Source of the DNA: Piromyces finnis | Lineage: Eukaryota > Neocallimastigomycota > Neocallimastigomycetes > Neocallimastigales > Neocallimastigaceae | Assembly (NCBI GenBank): GCA_002104945.1 | Contig: MCFH01000058.1 | Location: forward strand, 264,924-328,923 | Length of the DNA stretch: 64,000 bases | Direction of reading: 5' to 3' | Part shown: positions 22,852 through 33,736 of the stretch, piece by piece | How positions within the stretch are numbered: the first letter of the stretch is position 1 | Layout of the letters: each line of letters starts with the position of its first letter | Position numbers and translations under genes: made by a program | The notes under the pieces: generated by a model | Told to the model about the DNA's origin: nothing | What the model saw: only the letters and a program-made list of their open reading frames with translations | Database searches by the model: none

Positions 22852-23396
22852 TTTTTTTTTTAACTTCCGAGTGCATTTCTCCCATCGATCAGAGTTAGCT
22901 CCAATGGTGGTTCTTAGAGAAACGTTGGCTCATTCCTATTGCTAGGTGGTTGTGACCCTCCTGGTCTGTCATACTGTTTCTTCAGCTTCGACGCTCACTT
23001 AATCCATGTACATTAGATGCATGTCGTTGTACGATATTTCACAACTACAATGCTAAGCCTCTTATAGTCAATTTGATCACGTGTCAACCGCCCCCTAATG
23101 TTTACACTTAAATTGATTAAGGAATATTATGTGTTTTTGGCATAGCCTAAGTCACCACTTATTAAGTTCTAATTTGGAATGTACCATGTACACTAGACCC
23201 TCTCAGGCCGGCTAGACGAGTGTTATTATCATAGTAGTAAATTAGAAAGTTCATTTATACTTACCTGAATATCATAACCCAACCCATGGCAAACCCAGTG
23301 GGAAAATCCACAGGCACTGACATCTGCGGGGTCGAACCAGAAGCCTTATGTATGCTAAGGAAACGCCTTAACAACCAGGATAAAAACTGGAACGAC
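22852..23396 (-). mobile_element. tRNA-derived SINE, full-length copy inside gag
   Basis: 545-bp GC-richer insert bounded by a perfect 14-bp target duplication. The left edge is a run of ten T, so on the minus strand it ends in poly(A). Near the other end, on the minus strand, are RNA polymerase III promoter boxes: A-like TGGTTGTTAAGG (23366-23377) and B GGTTCGACCCC (23328-23338), a good match to consensus. Between them is a potential anticodon-like stem CCTTA/TAAGG. No ORF. Poly(A), target duplication and internal promoter define a SINE mobilised by a LINE. It interrupts Gag and gives spurious ORFs at its edges. A core segment recurs at about 59060-59105. Confidence 0.85.
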
Positions 23397-23645
23397 AGTT
23401 ATTATAATAAAAACAACACAATGAACAATAATGCATTTAATAATGTCAGTAATATCAATGAGAATAATATGAAGAATAACATTAGTGATAGTGATAACAG
23501 GAACGATATTAATAATAATTACCCTAATCAATTAAATAATCAATATTATAATAATTATTATAATAAGAACTTACCAGAACATAATTACAATAAAACAACC
23601 AAAATTAATTTAAATAATCCACCTGAATCAAATAATTTAAACTAG
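23397..23645 (+). CDS. Element 3 Gag, C-terminal part after the SINE
   Basis: Continuation of the Asn-rich Gag tail from the right target duplication to the TAG stop at 23643-23645. An ATG at 23286 opens the same frame but lies within the SINE and is not a real start. The last sense codons, TTA AAC, are part of the slippery heptamer. Confidence 0.75.
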   Translation, partial: SYYNKNNTMNNNAFNNVSNINENNMKNNISDSDNRNDINNNYPNQLNNQYYNNYYNKNLPEHNYNKTTKINLNNPPESNNLN

Positions 23646-23673
23646 ATTATGGGAGAAGGATAACTCCCAGTAA
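23636..23673 (+). promoter_or_regulatory. -1 programmed frameshift cassette, element 3
   Basis: T TTA AAC (23636-23642), in phase with gag, is followed at once by TAG. After a 7-nt spacer comes a stem TGGGAG (23650-23655)/CTCCCA (23664-23669), extended by TTA/TAA past one bulged base. The -1 frame is open from 23636. The arrangement is the same as in element C (39301-39335). Confidence 0.82.
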
Positions 23674-26228
23674 TCAAACCAATTCAGATATTTGTTTTAA
23701 TTCAAATAAAACTTCTTTAAATAACAATAATAATAATGATAAAATAAATGAAAATATTATGTTTGTTAACAGTGACACTAATAAATTTGATGAACAAATC
23801 ATTTAATAATGATAATAATAATAATGATAATGGTATAAATGATTATGCTTATAATCAAAATAATTATGATATTTATAACAATAATAATAATATATATAAT
23901 AATAATATTTATAATGATAATATATATAATAATGATAATGTTTATATTAATAACGATACTTATAATAATGATATTTATGTCAATAGTCATAATGCGAATA
24001 TTAATAATGATACTGAGAGTTATAAAAATAATGATATGATTTATGATAACAATATTTATAATAAAAATAATATTTATAACAAGAAGAATATTTATAATAA
24101 TGAGGAATTTTATAATGAAAATGATAATAATAATAATAATAATATTCATAATGATGGTGATATTTATACAAATAATGATATTCATAACAGTAATAATATT
24201 AATAATATTATTAATGGTGATAAAAATAATATAAATACCAATAATGATGATGATGATGAATATGAGTATCATAAAAATAATAAAACTTATGAGAAGACTA
24301 GGAGAAATCATTATGATAATGAATTTAATAATAGAAATATAAAAGAAAGTAATTACAATAAATATAGTAATCTCAACATGAAGGAAGAAGTAGTAGCAGT
24401 CGCACAAAAGAATGAAAAATCAAATAAACCTAAGCGACTAACTCCATATAAGGATTCCGAAAGAAAGTTAAAAGAAAACCCTATTCCTTTTAGCACACCT
24501 GCTTTAAAATTAGCTAAACGAAAAATGAATAACAATAAAAATAATAAAAGCGTAGCTATGGATGAAGATACAGCATTGGAGGAAAATATTGAAACCAATA
24601 TTATGGATGAAAATAAAAGTCCAGATAATCATACAAAGAAGGGAAAACAGGTATCATTTTCTGAGGATGTGATACCAATTAAAGAATCAGAAATATTAGT
24701 TTTAGATGATAATATTAAAGAAGAAAATAACAAAATTGACAAAACCTTAGAAACTACTAATGATAATAATAACACAAATAAATTAAATTACCTAGATTTG
24801 TCTGTTATTAATAAACCCAATATTTCAAATGTAAAAAAATTAAGTAAACAAGAAAAATTAAATGAAATGAAGAATAACTTAAATGATAATATGAATGAAA
24901 CCCAATCTCTGAGTAAAACTAGTAATCCAAAATTAGAAAAACATATTAAAATGATGGAATTAATTGATGATTTCAAAATTAATGATTTGATAAAAGAAGT
25001 TGCCTCTACTGATGTAGTAACAAAGTTAGGTTATCTTTTAAACTTATTCCCGAAATTTAGATCCGAATTTATTAAAGCTCTGAAATTAAAAGAAATTGAT
25101 AAGAAATCTTTAATAAATGTTATGAATGTTATTGGAAGTCATAAAGTCATTAAGGTTAATGGATTTATAGAAAATCGACCAGCGGAAATATTCTTAGATT
25201 CTTGTGCTAGTGTAAACCTAATTACTACTGCTGCATTAAAGAAATTCAATATCAAGAAATTACCAGTTGGTAGAGTATCTGAAAAGATATTTCAAGTTTA
25301 CTCAAATAGTTCTATTGATTCAAATATCTATGAATTTAAGATTACAATAGGAAATCACACATTTACAGATCACTTTAGAGAGGTAGAAAAAGATGATATC
25401 TTTGATGTACTTGTTGGAATTGCTACATTGAAAAGAAATGATTTTATTTTAAATTTAGTTGACGATTCTTTATTACATGTTAATAATAATAATGAATGTA
25501 TTAAATTAGCACCTTTACTTTATGATGTAAATTTTAATAATTCAAATAATATTAATAAAGATGAAGATAAAAACTATATAGAGTGCGAGTTGAATAAATT
25601 TAATAATGTGTGTTCTATTAATAATGCCTCTGATAAAATTTCTAATTTAAGAGTTTCTGATTTTATAGATAATTGTGAAAGTAATATATCTTATGTTCCT
25701 AATAATATTACTACTAAAAATATTTCTATAACTCATAATAATATTTTATTTGAAAATTTCTGTTCTAGTCCACTTCCTGTTTTTATATCAATTGTTAAAG
25801 AAGATACTACTTCTAATATTTCTAATAGTGGTGATAATAATAAGAAGCAACTTATTATAAATGAAATAATAGATGAAATACCTATTTCTAGTAGGAATAA
25901 TATAAAACAACTATTTTCTGAGTATAGCGATGTAGTAGCAATAAAGACAGATGATTTAGGTCATTCTAAATTAATGCCACATAGAATAAATTTAGTTCCT
26001 GGAACCCAACCTATTAAACAACGTGCTTATAGATTATCTAAAGTGCAAGCTGATGCATTAAAAAATGAATTAATTAAGCTTATTGATAATAAATTAATTG
26101 TTCCTTCTAGTTCGTCATGGTCATCTTCAGTAGTTTTAGTACCTAAGAAAAATAATCAAATAAGAATGTGTGTTGACTATAGAAAGGTAAATAATTGCAC
26201 TATAAAAGATGCATATTCACTTCTTTGA
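23642..26228 (+). CDS. Element 3 Pol, first part: Asn-rich region, protease, start of reverse transcriptase (broken copy)
   Basis: The -1 frame entered at 23642 is open to about 23804. The main frame, with an ATG at 23748, then carries pol, so a small indel lies in the overlap. About 150 Asn-rich residues are followed by a charged region. The protease motif reads LDSCAS (25197-25205), with Cys where retropepsins have Gly. The reverse transcriptase start (MPHRINLVPGTQPIKQRAYRLSK..., CVDYRKVN) is at about 25975-26200. The frame ends at 26228 because one base is missing near 26218-26222 (CTTCTTTG, where the family pattern PLIDD needs one more C). Confidence 0.85.
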
Positions 26229-29008
26229 TTGATGATATTTTATACTATGTGGGTAATGCTACTATTTTATCTACTATTGATTTATTTTCTGGTTATCATC
26301 AAATACCTATGCATCCTGATGATAAAGACATAACTTGCTTCACTACCATATATGGTAATTTTAATTTCCAAGTTATGCCTTTTGGACTTTGTAATGCACC
26401 GGCCACTTTTCAACGTGAAATGAATCGAATATTTTTTGATTTAATTGGTGTATGTGTATTTGTTTATATAGATGATCTTGTTATTTATTCTAATTCATTG
26501 GAGCAACATTATGAAGACATTAAAAAAGTTTTTAAAATTCTACATAATAACGGTTTAAAAATTAATGTAGAGAAATGTCATTTTTTTAAAGAAGAAGTGG
26601 AACTACTTGGTCACACTCTTTCTACTAAAGGTATTAAACCTATTGATTCTAAGGTTCAAGTTATTATGAATTGGTTACCTCCGAAGAATATTAAACAACT
26701 ACGTTCATTTATAGGTGCTATTGGTTATTATAGAAAGTTCATTTCTAACTTTGCTCAAATTGCTAAACCTCTATATGATTTAACTAAGAAGAATGTTATA
26801 TTTAAATGGGATGATATTTCTAATAATGCTTTTGAAGCACTTAAAAATAAATTAGTCATCGCACCTATTCTTACTCCTCCAGATTTCAGTAAACAATTTA
26901 TAATACGTACGGATGCATCTAAATCAGGAATAGGTGGTGTACTTATTCAATTAGATGATGACGGTTTTGAAAAACCTCTCTATTTTGAAAGCAGAACATT
27001 ATCTAATTCAGAATTAAATTATAGTATTACTGAACTTGAAGGGTTAGCTGCTTTTTACTGTGTGTGTAAATTTAAACCATTTATAACTAGCAACAACCTT
27101 GAAACACTTTTGTATACTGATCATAAACCCTTGGTCTATATTTTTAATAGCAAAGAACCCTCATCAAGTCGTCATGTTAAATGGATAACAGAGTTCAGCA
27201 TTTTGAAGGTTAAAGTCTTATATGAAGAGGGGAGGAAGAATGTTATAGCTGATGCTTTATCAAGACTTCAAAGTAAATCAGAAAATGAAAATAATATTAA
27301 TAGTAATAATATAAATGAAAAATGTGATAGCGGAAAAAATAATAATATAAAGGATAAAATGGAAGAAAATATAATTAAAAATAAGAAAGAAGAATGTTCA
27401 TTATTTATAAATGATTATATAATATATAATAATAATATAAATAATGATTTATTTAATAATATTAATATTCCAGATAATAAGCTTGGAATAAGAAAGGAAA
27501 ATGAAGATAAAAATAAGAATTCAATGTCTTTAAATAACTCTAATGAAAATAAGATAAATGATAATATATTAATTAATGATAAAATTTACGTTAATAATTA
27601 TAATATTAATTATGATAAAAATAACAAACTGAATGATATGATATTAATTGAAAATTATAATGAAAATTGTAAAATAGATCTTGATTATATAAATAATGGA
27701 AATGATAATAATATAGAAAGTGATAATAATAGTGATATTTGTAAAGACAATAATAATGTTATGATAAATATTAATGAGAATAATAGCAAAAGAAATATGA
27801 ATGATAATTATCTATATATAAATACAAATAATAATAGAAACATGCTAAACAATTTTATTGAAGATTTTATAAATAAAAGATTTGTATATATTGATGGAGT
27901 TCAATATTATAAACAAAATGATTTATTAAGAAAAGTTATTACAAATAGTGATGAAAAATGGAAACTAATTAATGAAGCTCATTCTATTGGTCATGAAGGA
28001 ACATACAAGACATATCACAGACTAAGAAGAGATTATTTTTGGAAAGGTATGAAAAAGGATATTAAAGTATTTATTAAATGTTGTCATAAATGTCAAACAT
28101 ATAAACCACAACCATCTAATATGTATCCGGAAGATTTAGCAACTCCTCCAGGTTTACCATTTAGTAGAGTTGGTCTAGATTTAATAGGTCCGTTATATAC
28201 TACTGCTAGAGGAAATAAATATATAATTGTATTGGTAGATTATTTAACCAAATGGGTTGAAGCAGAACCCTTAATAAAAACTGAATCGGAGGATGTAATA
28301 AGATTCCTTACTAATGTATTTTCAAGACATGGTATACCAGAATTATTAATTACAGATAATGGACCACAATTCATATCTGATAAAACAAAAGCTTTTCTAG
28401 ATTTACATGATGTATATGTTCATTATATTAGTACCTATCATCCAGCCTCAAATGGAGAAGTTGAAAATAGAAATAGGGAAATATCAAAATACTTACGATT
28501 ATTAGGAAAGAAAAATAAAGATTGGGATGAAACATTACCTAGTGCATTATGGGCTCTTAGAACTGCAAAAAACGAAGTTACAAAATTTAGTAGTTTTGAA
28601 CTCTTATACGGAAGAAGAGACCTTCAACCATTTGAACTTAGTATCAATGTTGATAAAAGATTAAAAGAAGAAAATGAAGAAGAATATTATATTAGAAAAT
28701 TTATAAATCATAACCAATGGATTAAAGAAGCGATAAATAATATTGAAACAGCTAATGAGCTATGGAAAGATAGAAGAAGACAAATCAAAAGACTACGTAG
28801 TGAATTTAAGCCTGGTGATTTAGTTCTAATTAGAAGTTTTAATAGAAGAAAATTAGATCCTTATTACCTTGGACCTTTAAAAATTGTAAAACAACAATTT
28901 AATACTGTAACAGTATGCGACCCAATTACAAATGATATTGCAGAAAGAAATATTCATTTAAAGAATGTAATCCCCTATATTAGTAATTTTATTGAAATGA
29001 AACATTAA
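26195..29008 (+). CDS. Element 3 Pol, second part: reverse transcriptase, RNase H, integrase
   Basis: Continues pol after the one-base loss (true junction ~26218; the ATG at 26195 is fortuitous). Reverse transcriptase: GYHQIPMHPDD, MPFGLCNAPATFQ and YIDD at 26465-26476. RNase H: TDASKSGIGG near 26910 and TDHKPLVY near 27120. About 190 Asn/Asp-rich residues (27275-27850) separate RNase H from integrase, an expansion absent from element C. Integrase: the HHCC domain (HSIGHEGTYKTYHR...CHKC, about 27970-28095), catalytic DLIGPL, TDNGPQF and the ENRNRE glutamate segment, and a C-terminal LGPLKIV region. No chromodomain is seen. TAA at 29006-29008. Confidence 0.92.
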   Translation: MHYKRCIFTSLIDDILYYVGNATILSTIDLFSGYHQIPMHPDDKDITCFTTIYGNFNFQVMPFGLCNAPATFQREMNRIFFDLIGVCVFVYIDDLVIYSNSLEQHYEDIKKVFKILHNNGLKINVEKCHFFKEEVELLGHTLSTKGIKPIDSKVQVIMNWLPPKNIKQLRSFIGAIGYYRKFISNFAQIAKPLYDLTKKNVIFKWDDISNNAFEALKNKLVIAPILTPPDFSKQFIIRTDASKSGIGGVLIQLDDDGFEKPLYFESRTLSNSELNYSITELEGLAAFYCVCKFKPFITSNNLETLLYTDHKPLVYIFNSKEPSSSRHVKWITEFSILKVKVLYEEGRKNVIADALSRLQSKSENENNINSNNINEKCDSGKNNNIKDKMEENIIKNKKEECSLFINDYIIYNNNINNDLFNNINIPDNKLGIRKENEDKNKNSMSLNNSNENKINDNILINDKIYVNNYNINYDKNNKLNDMILIENYNENCKIDLDYINNGNDNNIESDNNSDICKDNNNVMININENNSKRNMNDNYLYINTNNNRNMLNNFIEDFINKRFVYIDGVQYYKQNDLLRKVITNSDEKWKLINEAHSIGHEGTYKTYHRLRRDYFWKGMKKDIKVFIKCCHKCQTYKPQPSNMYPEDLATPPGLPFSRVGLDLIGPLYTTARGNKYIIVLVDYLTKWVEAEPLIKTESEDVIRFLTNVFSRHGIPELLITDNGPQFISDKTKAFLDLHDVYVHYISTYHPASNGEVENRNREISKYLRLLGKKNKDWDETLPSALWALRTAKNEVTKFSSFELLYGRRDLQPFELSINVDKRLKEENEEEYYIRKFINHNQWIKEAINNIETANELWKDRRRQIKRLRSEFKPGDLVLIRSFNRRKLDPYYLGPLKIVKQQFNTVTVCDPITNDIAERNIHLKNVIPYISNFIEMKH

Positions 29009-29021
29009 TGAAAGATACGAC

Positions 29022-29040
29022 GACTTCAAGGGACGAAGTC
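29022..29040 (+). promoter_or_regulatory. 3' hairpin with AAGGGAC loop (element 3)
   Basis: Stem GACTTC/GAAGTC around loop AAGGGAC, 13 bp after the pol stop and ~20 bp before the 3' LTR. Here the outer pair is G-C, where families E and C have A-T. Confidence 0.75.
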
Positions 29041-29046
29041 TTATCT

Positions 29047-29056
29047 AAAGTGGGGG
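29047..29056 (+). promoter_or_regulatory. Polypurine tract of element 3
   Basis: AAAGTGGGGG, five bases (CATCC) before the 3' LTR start at 29062. Confidence 0.65.
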
Positions 29057-29061
29057 CATCC

Positions 29062-29843
29062 TGATACAAGATGCATAGAAAAATATAATATTTTAAGTAT
29101 TTCATGAATAATATCTAATCCTTTTATAAATTGTATATCAATTACTAGTGTTAATAATAATTAAACTATATTAGTATAAATTATTATGACGCAAATGTTA
29201 CACATATATTAGAATAATTAATTACACAAGAAACGAAAAGATATAAAAATAGTGATAAAGAACAATATATAAAAGAAGAGAAAAAACTTTTCATATATAA
29301 ATAATATTTGATATTTTAGTTTTAAGTATAAGTTCTATTTTATTTTATTTTAGTTACAGTTTATTTTAGTTTAGTTTTAGGTCACTAATTACGTATTTAG
29401 TATTTATTTATCATATTTAATTCAGTTTAAAATATTAATTATAAAAGAAAAGAATAATTATTGTTTATTTTTATTATTTCAAAAAGTTATATTTTATTAT
29501 TAATAAGAATTTTATCAACGTATTTTTATATTTACATTTTATATTTAAGTATTTATATTCATTAAACAATAACTTTCGATTCTACTAGTATTGAATGTTA
29601 TTAATGTTATAATTATAATCATAATAATAATAATAATTAAATAAAGAAACTTTAAACCAAAATCTATTTAATTATATTATTATAAAATTTATTATTTTTA
29701 TTATTTGTTTTTATTATTTATTTTTATTATTATAAAATAGAAATAAATACAATATTATCTAATATATTATTCAACTCTCATTCCCTATTGCTAACGTTCA
29801 CAATTATATTTTATTTATGGTGTTTTTGAAATATATTGCATCA
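29062..29843 (+). repeat. 3' LTR of element 3, 782 bp
   Basis: TGATACAAGATG...TTGCATCA. The target duplication TTTTT follows at 29844-29848. Five substitutions against the 5' LTR were seen (for example CAAATTTTAC/CAAATGTTAC). Confidence 0.94.
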
Positions 29844-29847
29844 TTTT

Positions 29848-30552
29848 TGTTAAGGAACCAACAAATAATGTTATTCTTGTCATAATTAATGATTATGACC
29901 TAATCCATTATTGTTCCTAAATGTATGAAAACTTTACAATATTCTTATTTGTAAATTAATGTATACACTTAAATTATATTTAAAATTATTAATAATTATT
30001 TTTATTGAACTTAAATTTTATTTTATTAAACTTAAAAATTAATTTAGTAATAATAATATATTGGAAATTATAGTTTATTGAACTTTTAGTTTAATTTATC
30101 AAGTTAATGAATTTTTATTAATTAAAATTATGAATAATATTTCTGTAAAATAGTAAAATTCTTTAGTTAAATATATTTAAAGTAAACTTTTAATGTATGT
30201 TAATCAATTTAATAATATGTATAAATATTTATTATAATAGTAATGTAATTTTATTATTCATTTAAAAGTAATTTAAATACTAAAATTAATGTAAATAATT
30301 AAAGACTAATTCTTTTAATTAACACTACTTAATTTTTTACAAAAAGTATAAAAAGGTGTATATTATAAGAATTAGAGAGGAGAGATATTTTTATTTATAT
30401 TTTTATTTTATTTTTATAATTTTATATTAATATCTTAATAAAACAATTTTATTAATAAAACAAATTTTCTTATTTCATTTTAATATTATTTTTGAGTATT
30501 AATAAATTTATTAATATTTTATAAATAAAATTAAATTCCTCGAACCATAACA
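29848..30552 (+). repeat. Solo LTR M, ~705 bp
   Basis: TGTTAAGGAACC...ACCATAACA. The T-run flanks on both sides make the target duplication ambiguous. It starts with a three-level nested inverted repeat (29853-29918). Single copy in the window. Confidence 0.6.
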
Positions 30553-30555
30553 TTT

Positions 30556-31366
30556 TGATAAATAATGAAATTAATAAATATAAAATTATTATACCTGATT
30601 TTTAAGTTAACCCTAAAAGTAACTTAAAACAAGTTATAGTTTAATTAAGTACTTTACCAAAATTCTTAAATAAAATTAATCCTAAACACTGCATATATTT
30701 TGATTATTGAAAGAAAATAATAAACTTTAATTAATCGAGATCAAAATATATAACTCTTGTTAAATTAATTGTTAAATTAAATATTTAATAACTTCGTTAG
30801 TAAATTACACTTTAATAAAAGTAAACAAATATAATAATTCATGTTATAAAATAATATAATTAAACACCTTTATTAAAACATTAAAAATAATTATTACTTT
30901 AATTAATTGTAAAATAAACAACTTTTTATATTCTTTAACTTTTAATTATTTCTTTTATTGTTATTTCTAATTACTTTTATTATTTTTATTGTAAATAGTT
31001 ATTAATTTTATTGTTTTAATGTAAATAGTTTAAATTTAAAAGAAAATATAAATACATGTAAATATTCTTATTTTAATCATTATTATTATTATTAATAAAG
31101 AAATATTATATAGTTAGATTAATATTTTATAATTTTAATAATCACTTTTATACTTAAATAAATAAAATTTTAAATATTTAAATATTAGAAAAACAAGTGT
31201 TACTAATAAAACAATTTAGTGTTTTAACAAAACAATTTTATTAATTTTTATAAAAACGATTTTAAATCTTAATCAATATAACTTATATAGTTATAACAAA
31301 AGATATAATATAATAATCACTTTTTGAAGTAAAATTCAAAATTAAGATTATTATCAAATTATATCA
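30556..31366 (+). repeat. Solo B-family LTR, full length 811 bp
   Basis: TGATAAATAATG...AATTATATCA, the intact reference copy of family B, the LTR of element C. It is followed by TCTG and then another LTR. No target duplication is visible. Confidence 0.88.
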
Positions 31367-31370
31367 TCTG

Positions 31371-31960
31371 TGATATAAATTGGAATTAATAAATATGAAA
31401 TTATAATCTTGATATAAACTAACCCTCAAAACAACTTAAAAATAAATAATAAATAATAATAATATTAAATGTTTAATTAAAAGTAAAAAAATTATATATT
31501 AAAACTCAGTTTAAATTATATTTTTGTTATAAAATAAACATAGTATAAATAACATTTTAAATAGTAAAATAGTGTTATATTAATTAAATTAATTACTTTA
31601 AAATAAATTGTTTCTTTTATTTATTATTCATTATTATTTTAAAACATATTAATATTTTATTTTAAAAAGTTAAAACAGAAAGAAAATTATAAATACATGT
31701 AATTATTTCCTAATTTAAAAATCAATCAATACTTTTAATAAATGTATTAAATAAAGAGTTGATTCAAAAATATATTTTAAAATTGTGTTTTAAAACATAA
31801 CTTTTATATTTTGTTAATAATCGTTATGTCGAATTAAAATATTTCAAATAACTTTATAATAAAAATTTATTTTAAATCTTTTTTTTTTATAAATTGATAA
31901 GAATATTATCACTTTTATAATTATATAATTATAAATTAAGATAATATTAAACACTTATCA
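31371..31960 (+). repeat. Solo LTR I, ~590 bp
   Basis: TGATATAAATTGG...CACTTATCA, bounded on both sides by TCTG (31367-31370 and 31961-31964). Confidence 0.65.
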
Positions 31961-31964
31961 TCTG

Positions 31965-32459
31965 TGGTAAAGAATGAAATTTATAAATAATGAATTAATA
32001 GAATAGCTGATTTTAAGATTATATAAGCTTAATATAAATTAAAATAATAGTAAATAATCAAAATAATATAAAATATAAATGTTTAATTAAATTTTAAAAA
32101 TGTAAAATATAAACAACTTTTGTTTATAAACAAACTTAAATGTAATTATTTATTATAATTAGAAATAGAAAATATTATTTTTAAAGATTGTTACTAATTA
32201 GCCAGGAAAATTAGAATATTTTAAAATTATAATAAATTAATATATTTTTTTTTTATAATACATAGCGAGATGTATTATACATTTATTTTAAATAAATAAA
32301 CTAATATTATAAAACAAGATGTGTTTTTAAAACTTTAAATTATATTTAATAATTATATAAACTTGTAGAATGAGCAAGTAAAAATAATTCATTCAATTAC
32401 ACACAAATATACCACTTTCTAAGCTTATTTAGAATTAAGGTATATTTGAACGTGTGTCA
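31965..32459 (+). repeat. Solo F-family LTR, ~495 bp
   Basis: TGGTAAAGAATG...CGTGTGTCA, bounded on both sides by TCTG (31961-31964 and 32460-32463). Reverse and partial copies are at 9935-10670, 46820-47192 and 59922-61394. Confidence 0.75.
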
Positions 32460-32469
32460 TCTGTATGTA

Positions 32470-32515
32470 TGTAAGAAATATTTGTGGCCATAAGTTTGCC
32501 CACAAATATTTCAAT
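32470..32515 (+). repeat. K LTR fragment with 13-bp-arm hairpin
   Basis: It repeats the first 46 bp of LTR K, including GAAATATTTGTGG...CCACAAATATTTC. It diverges after CAATT, cut by the next LTR. Confidence 0.7.
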
Positions 32516-33736
32516 TATAAAGTGGGCTAGGATTGGTATGTAACTTGGTCAGAATGTTTCATATAATATAACTTAATTTACTAATAAAATATTAAACTTA
32601 TTTATTATTAAATCTTTTCTTCAAAACTTATTAAAGAATTTAATTAATACTAATTTAAAATTAAATAGGTTTTTATATTTAAAATAAAAATTTTAATATA
32701 ATTTAATTATGAAATTTGTTTATTAATTATTTATTTATTAAGATAATATTTATTAAGTTATATTATAGTTAATAATTAATAATTAATAATCTTACAAAGA
32801 ATTTCAAAATTGATTTCAATTCTTTGTTTAAATACTTTTTTCTTACATATAATAAAATTACATTGATATTAATATTGATATTAATAATAAAGATAAAAAT
32901 AAAATAATTTTAAATTAAAATATTAATAATTGATATTGATATTAATAATATGAATTCATATGATAGATCTTAAGATTAATATTTTAAATTACTTTTAAAA
33001 TAAAAGTATTGTTTTAACCATTTTAAATTGTAAATATTTAATATTATAAATTGAGAATAACAATTACTGATACTAATTATATATTCTCATGATTAATTAA
33101 TTAATAATTATAACTAATGATTTTTGATCCAAAGGCTTTTTTGGTTTAATTATGATTGAGGTTATTAATCAAAATTATTTGAAAAATTATTAATTAATTT
33201 TTATAATTGATTAGGTTTATAATCAAGAATATTTATTATCTAACCTTATTTAATAATAATGGAGAATTTTTAAATTGAATTATTTATAGAAAGTTGGATG
33301 ACTTGAATAATGACTTTAATTATATAAATTAATATTAATCATTTTAATATATATTATTATATATTTATTGGAGCTAATTAAATCTTTAAATAGCTATATC
33401 TCAAGAACTAGTGGTCTAAATTAGCTGAAAATTTGTGAGAATATAGATCTCAACCAGTACTTTCTAATAAAATTGATTTGAATTCTCTAGAAAAGGAAAA
33501 TAGGACACGAGATTCAGAAGTTATCACTAGTTTCTTATAGTGCATTTTCTTCTCAAGGGTTAATTTATTGAAAATTAAATTTTTGTGATCCTTAACCCTT
33601 TTCAATATTAAATTTTTCCAAGTGATCTTTTTAATTATTTTTAAAAGTGTTTTATAATTTTTGAAATATAAATTTGATTTTTAAATTGTTTATTTGAATA
33701 TTTAATTTATTTTTTAATCGTCTTCTATTCTTGACA
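32516..33736 (-). repeat. Tf1-like LTR L (reverse orientation)
   Basis: The minus-strand start TGTCAAGAATAGAAG is at 33736; the other end, near TTGGTCAGAATGTTT (32545), is not exact. On the minus strand, TATTTAAAC (32826-32834) precedes GTAAGATTATT (32795-32785) by 39 bp, the same promoter-to-start arrangement as families A, D and G. The CATTCTGACC and AAGGGTTA motifs are also shared with G. Confidence 0.6.

Noticed and set aside
22862-23396. Group I or spliceosomal intron in gag
   Set aside because: The 14-bp target duplication and poly(A) edge explain the insert as a SINE, and the flanks are not splice-like.
23286-23396. N-terminus MANPVGKSTGTD... as start of a new protein
   Set aside because: It lies in the SINE antisense strand; only the part after 23397 is Gag.
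23799-24407. 202-residue Ile-rich ORF on the minus strand
   Set aside because: Complement of the AAT/GAT-rich asparagine codons of pol.
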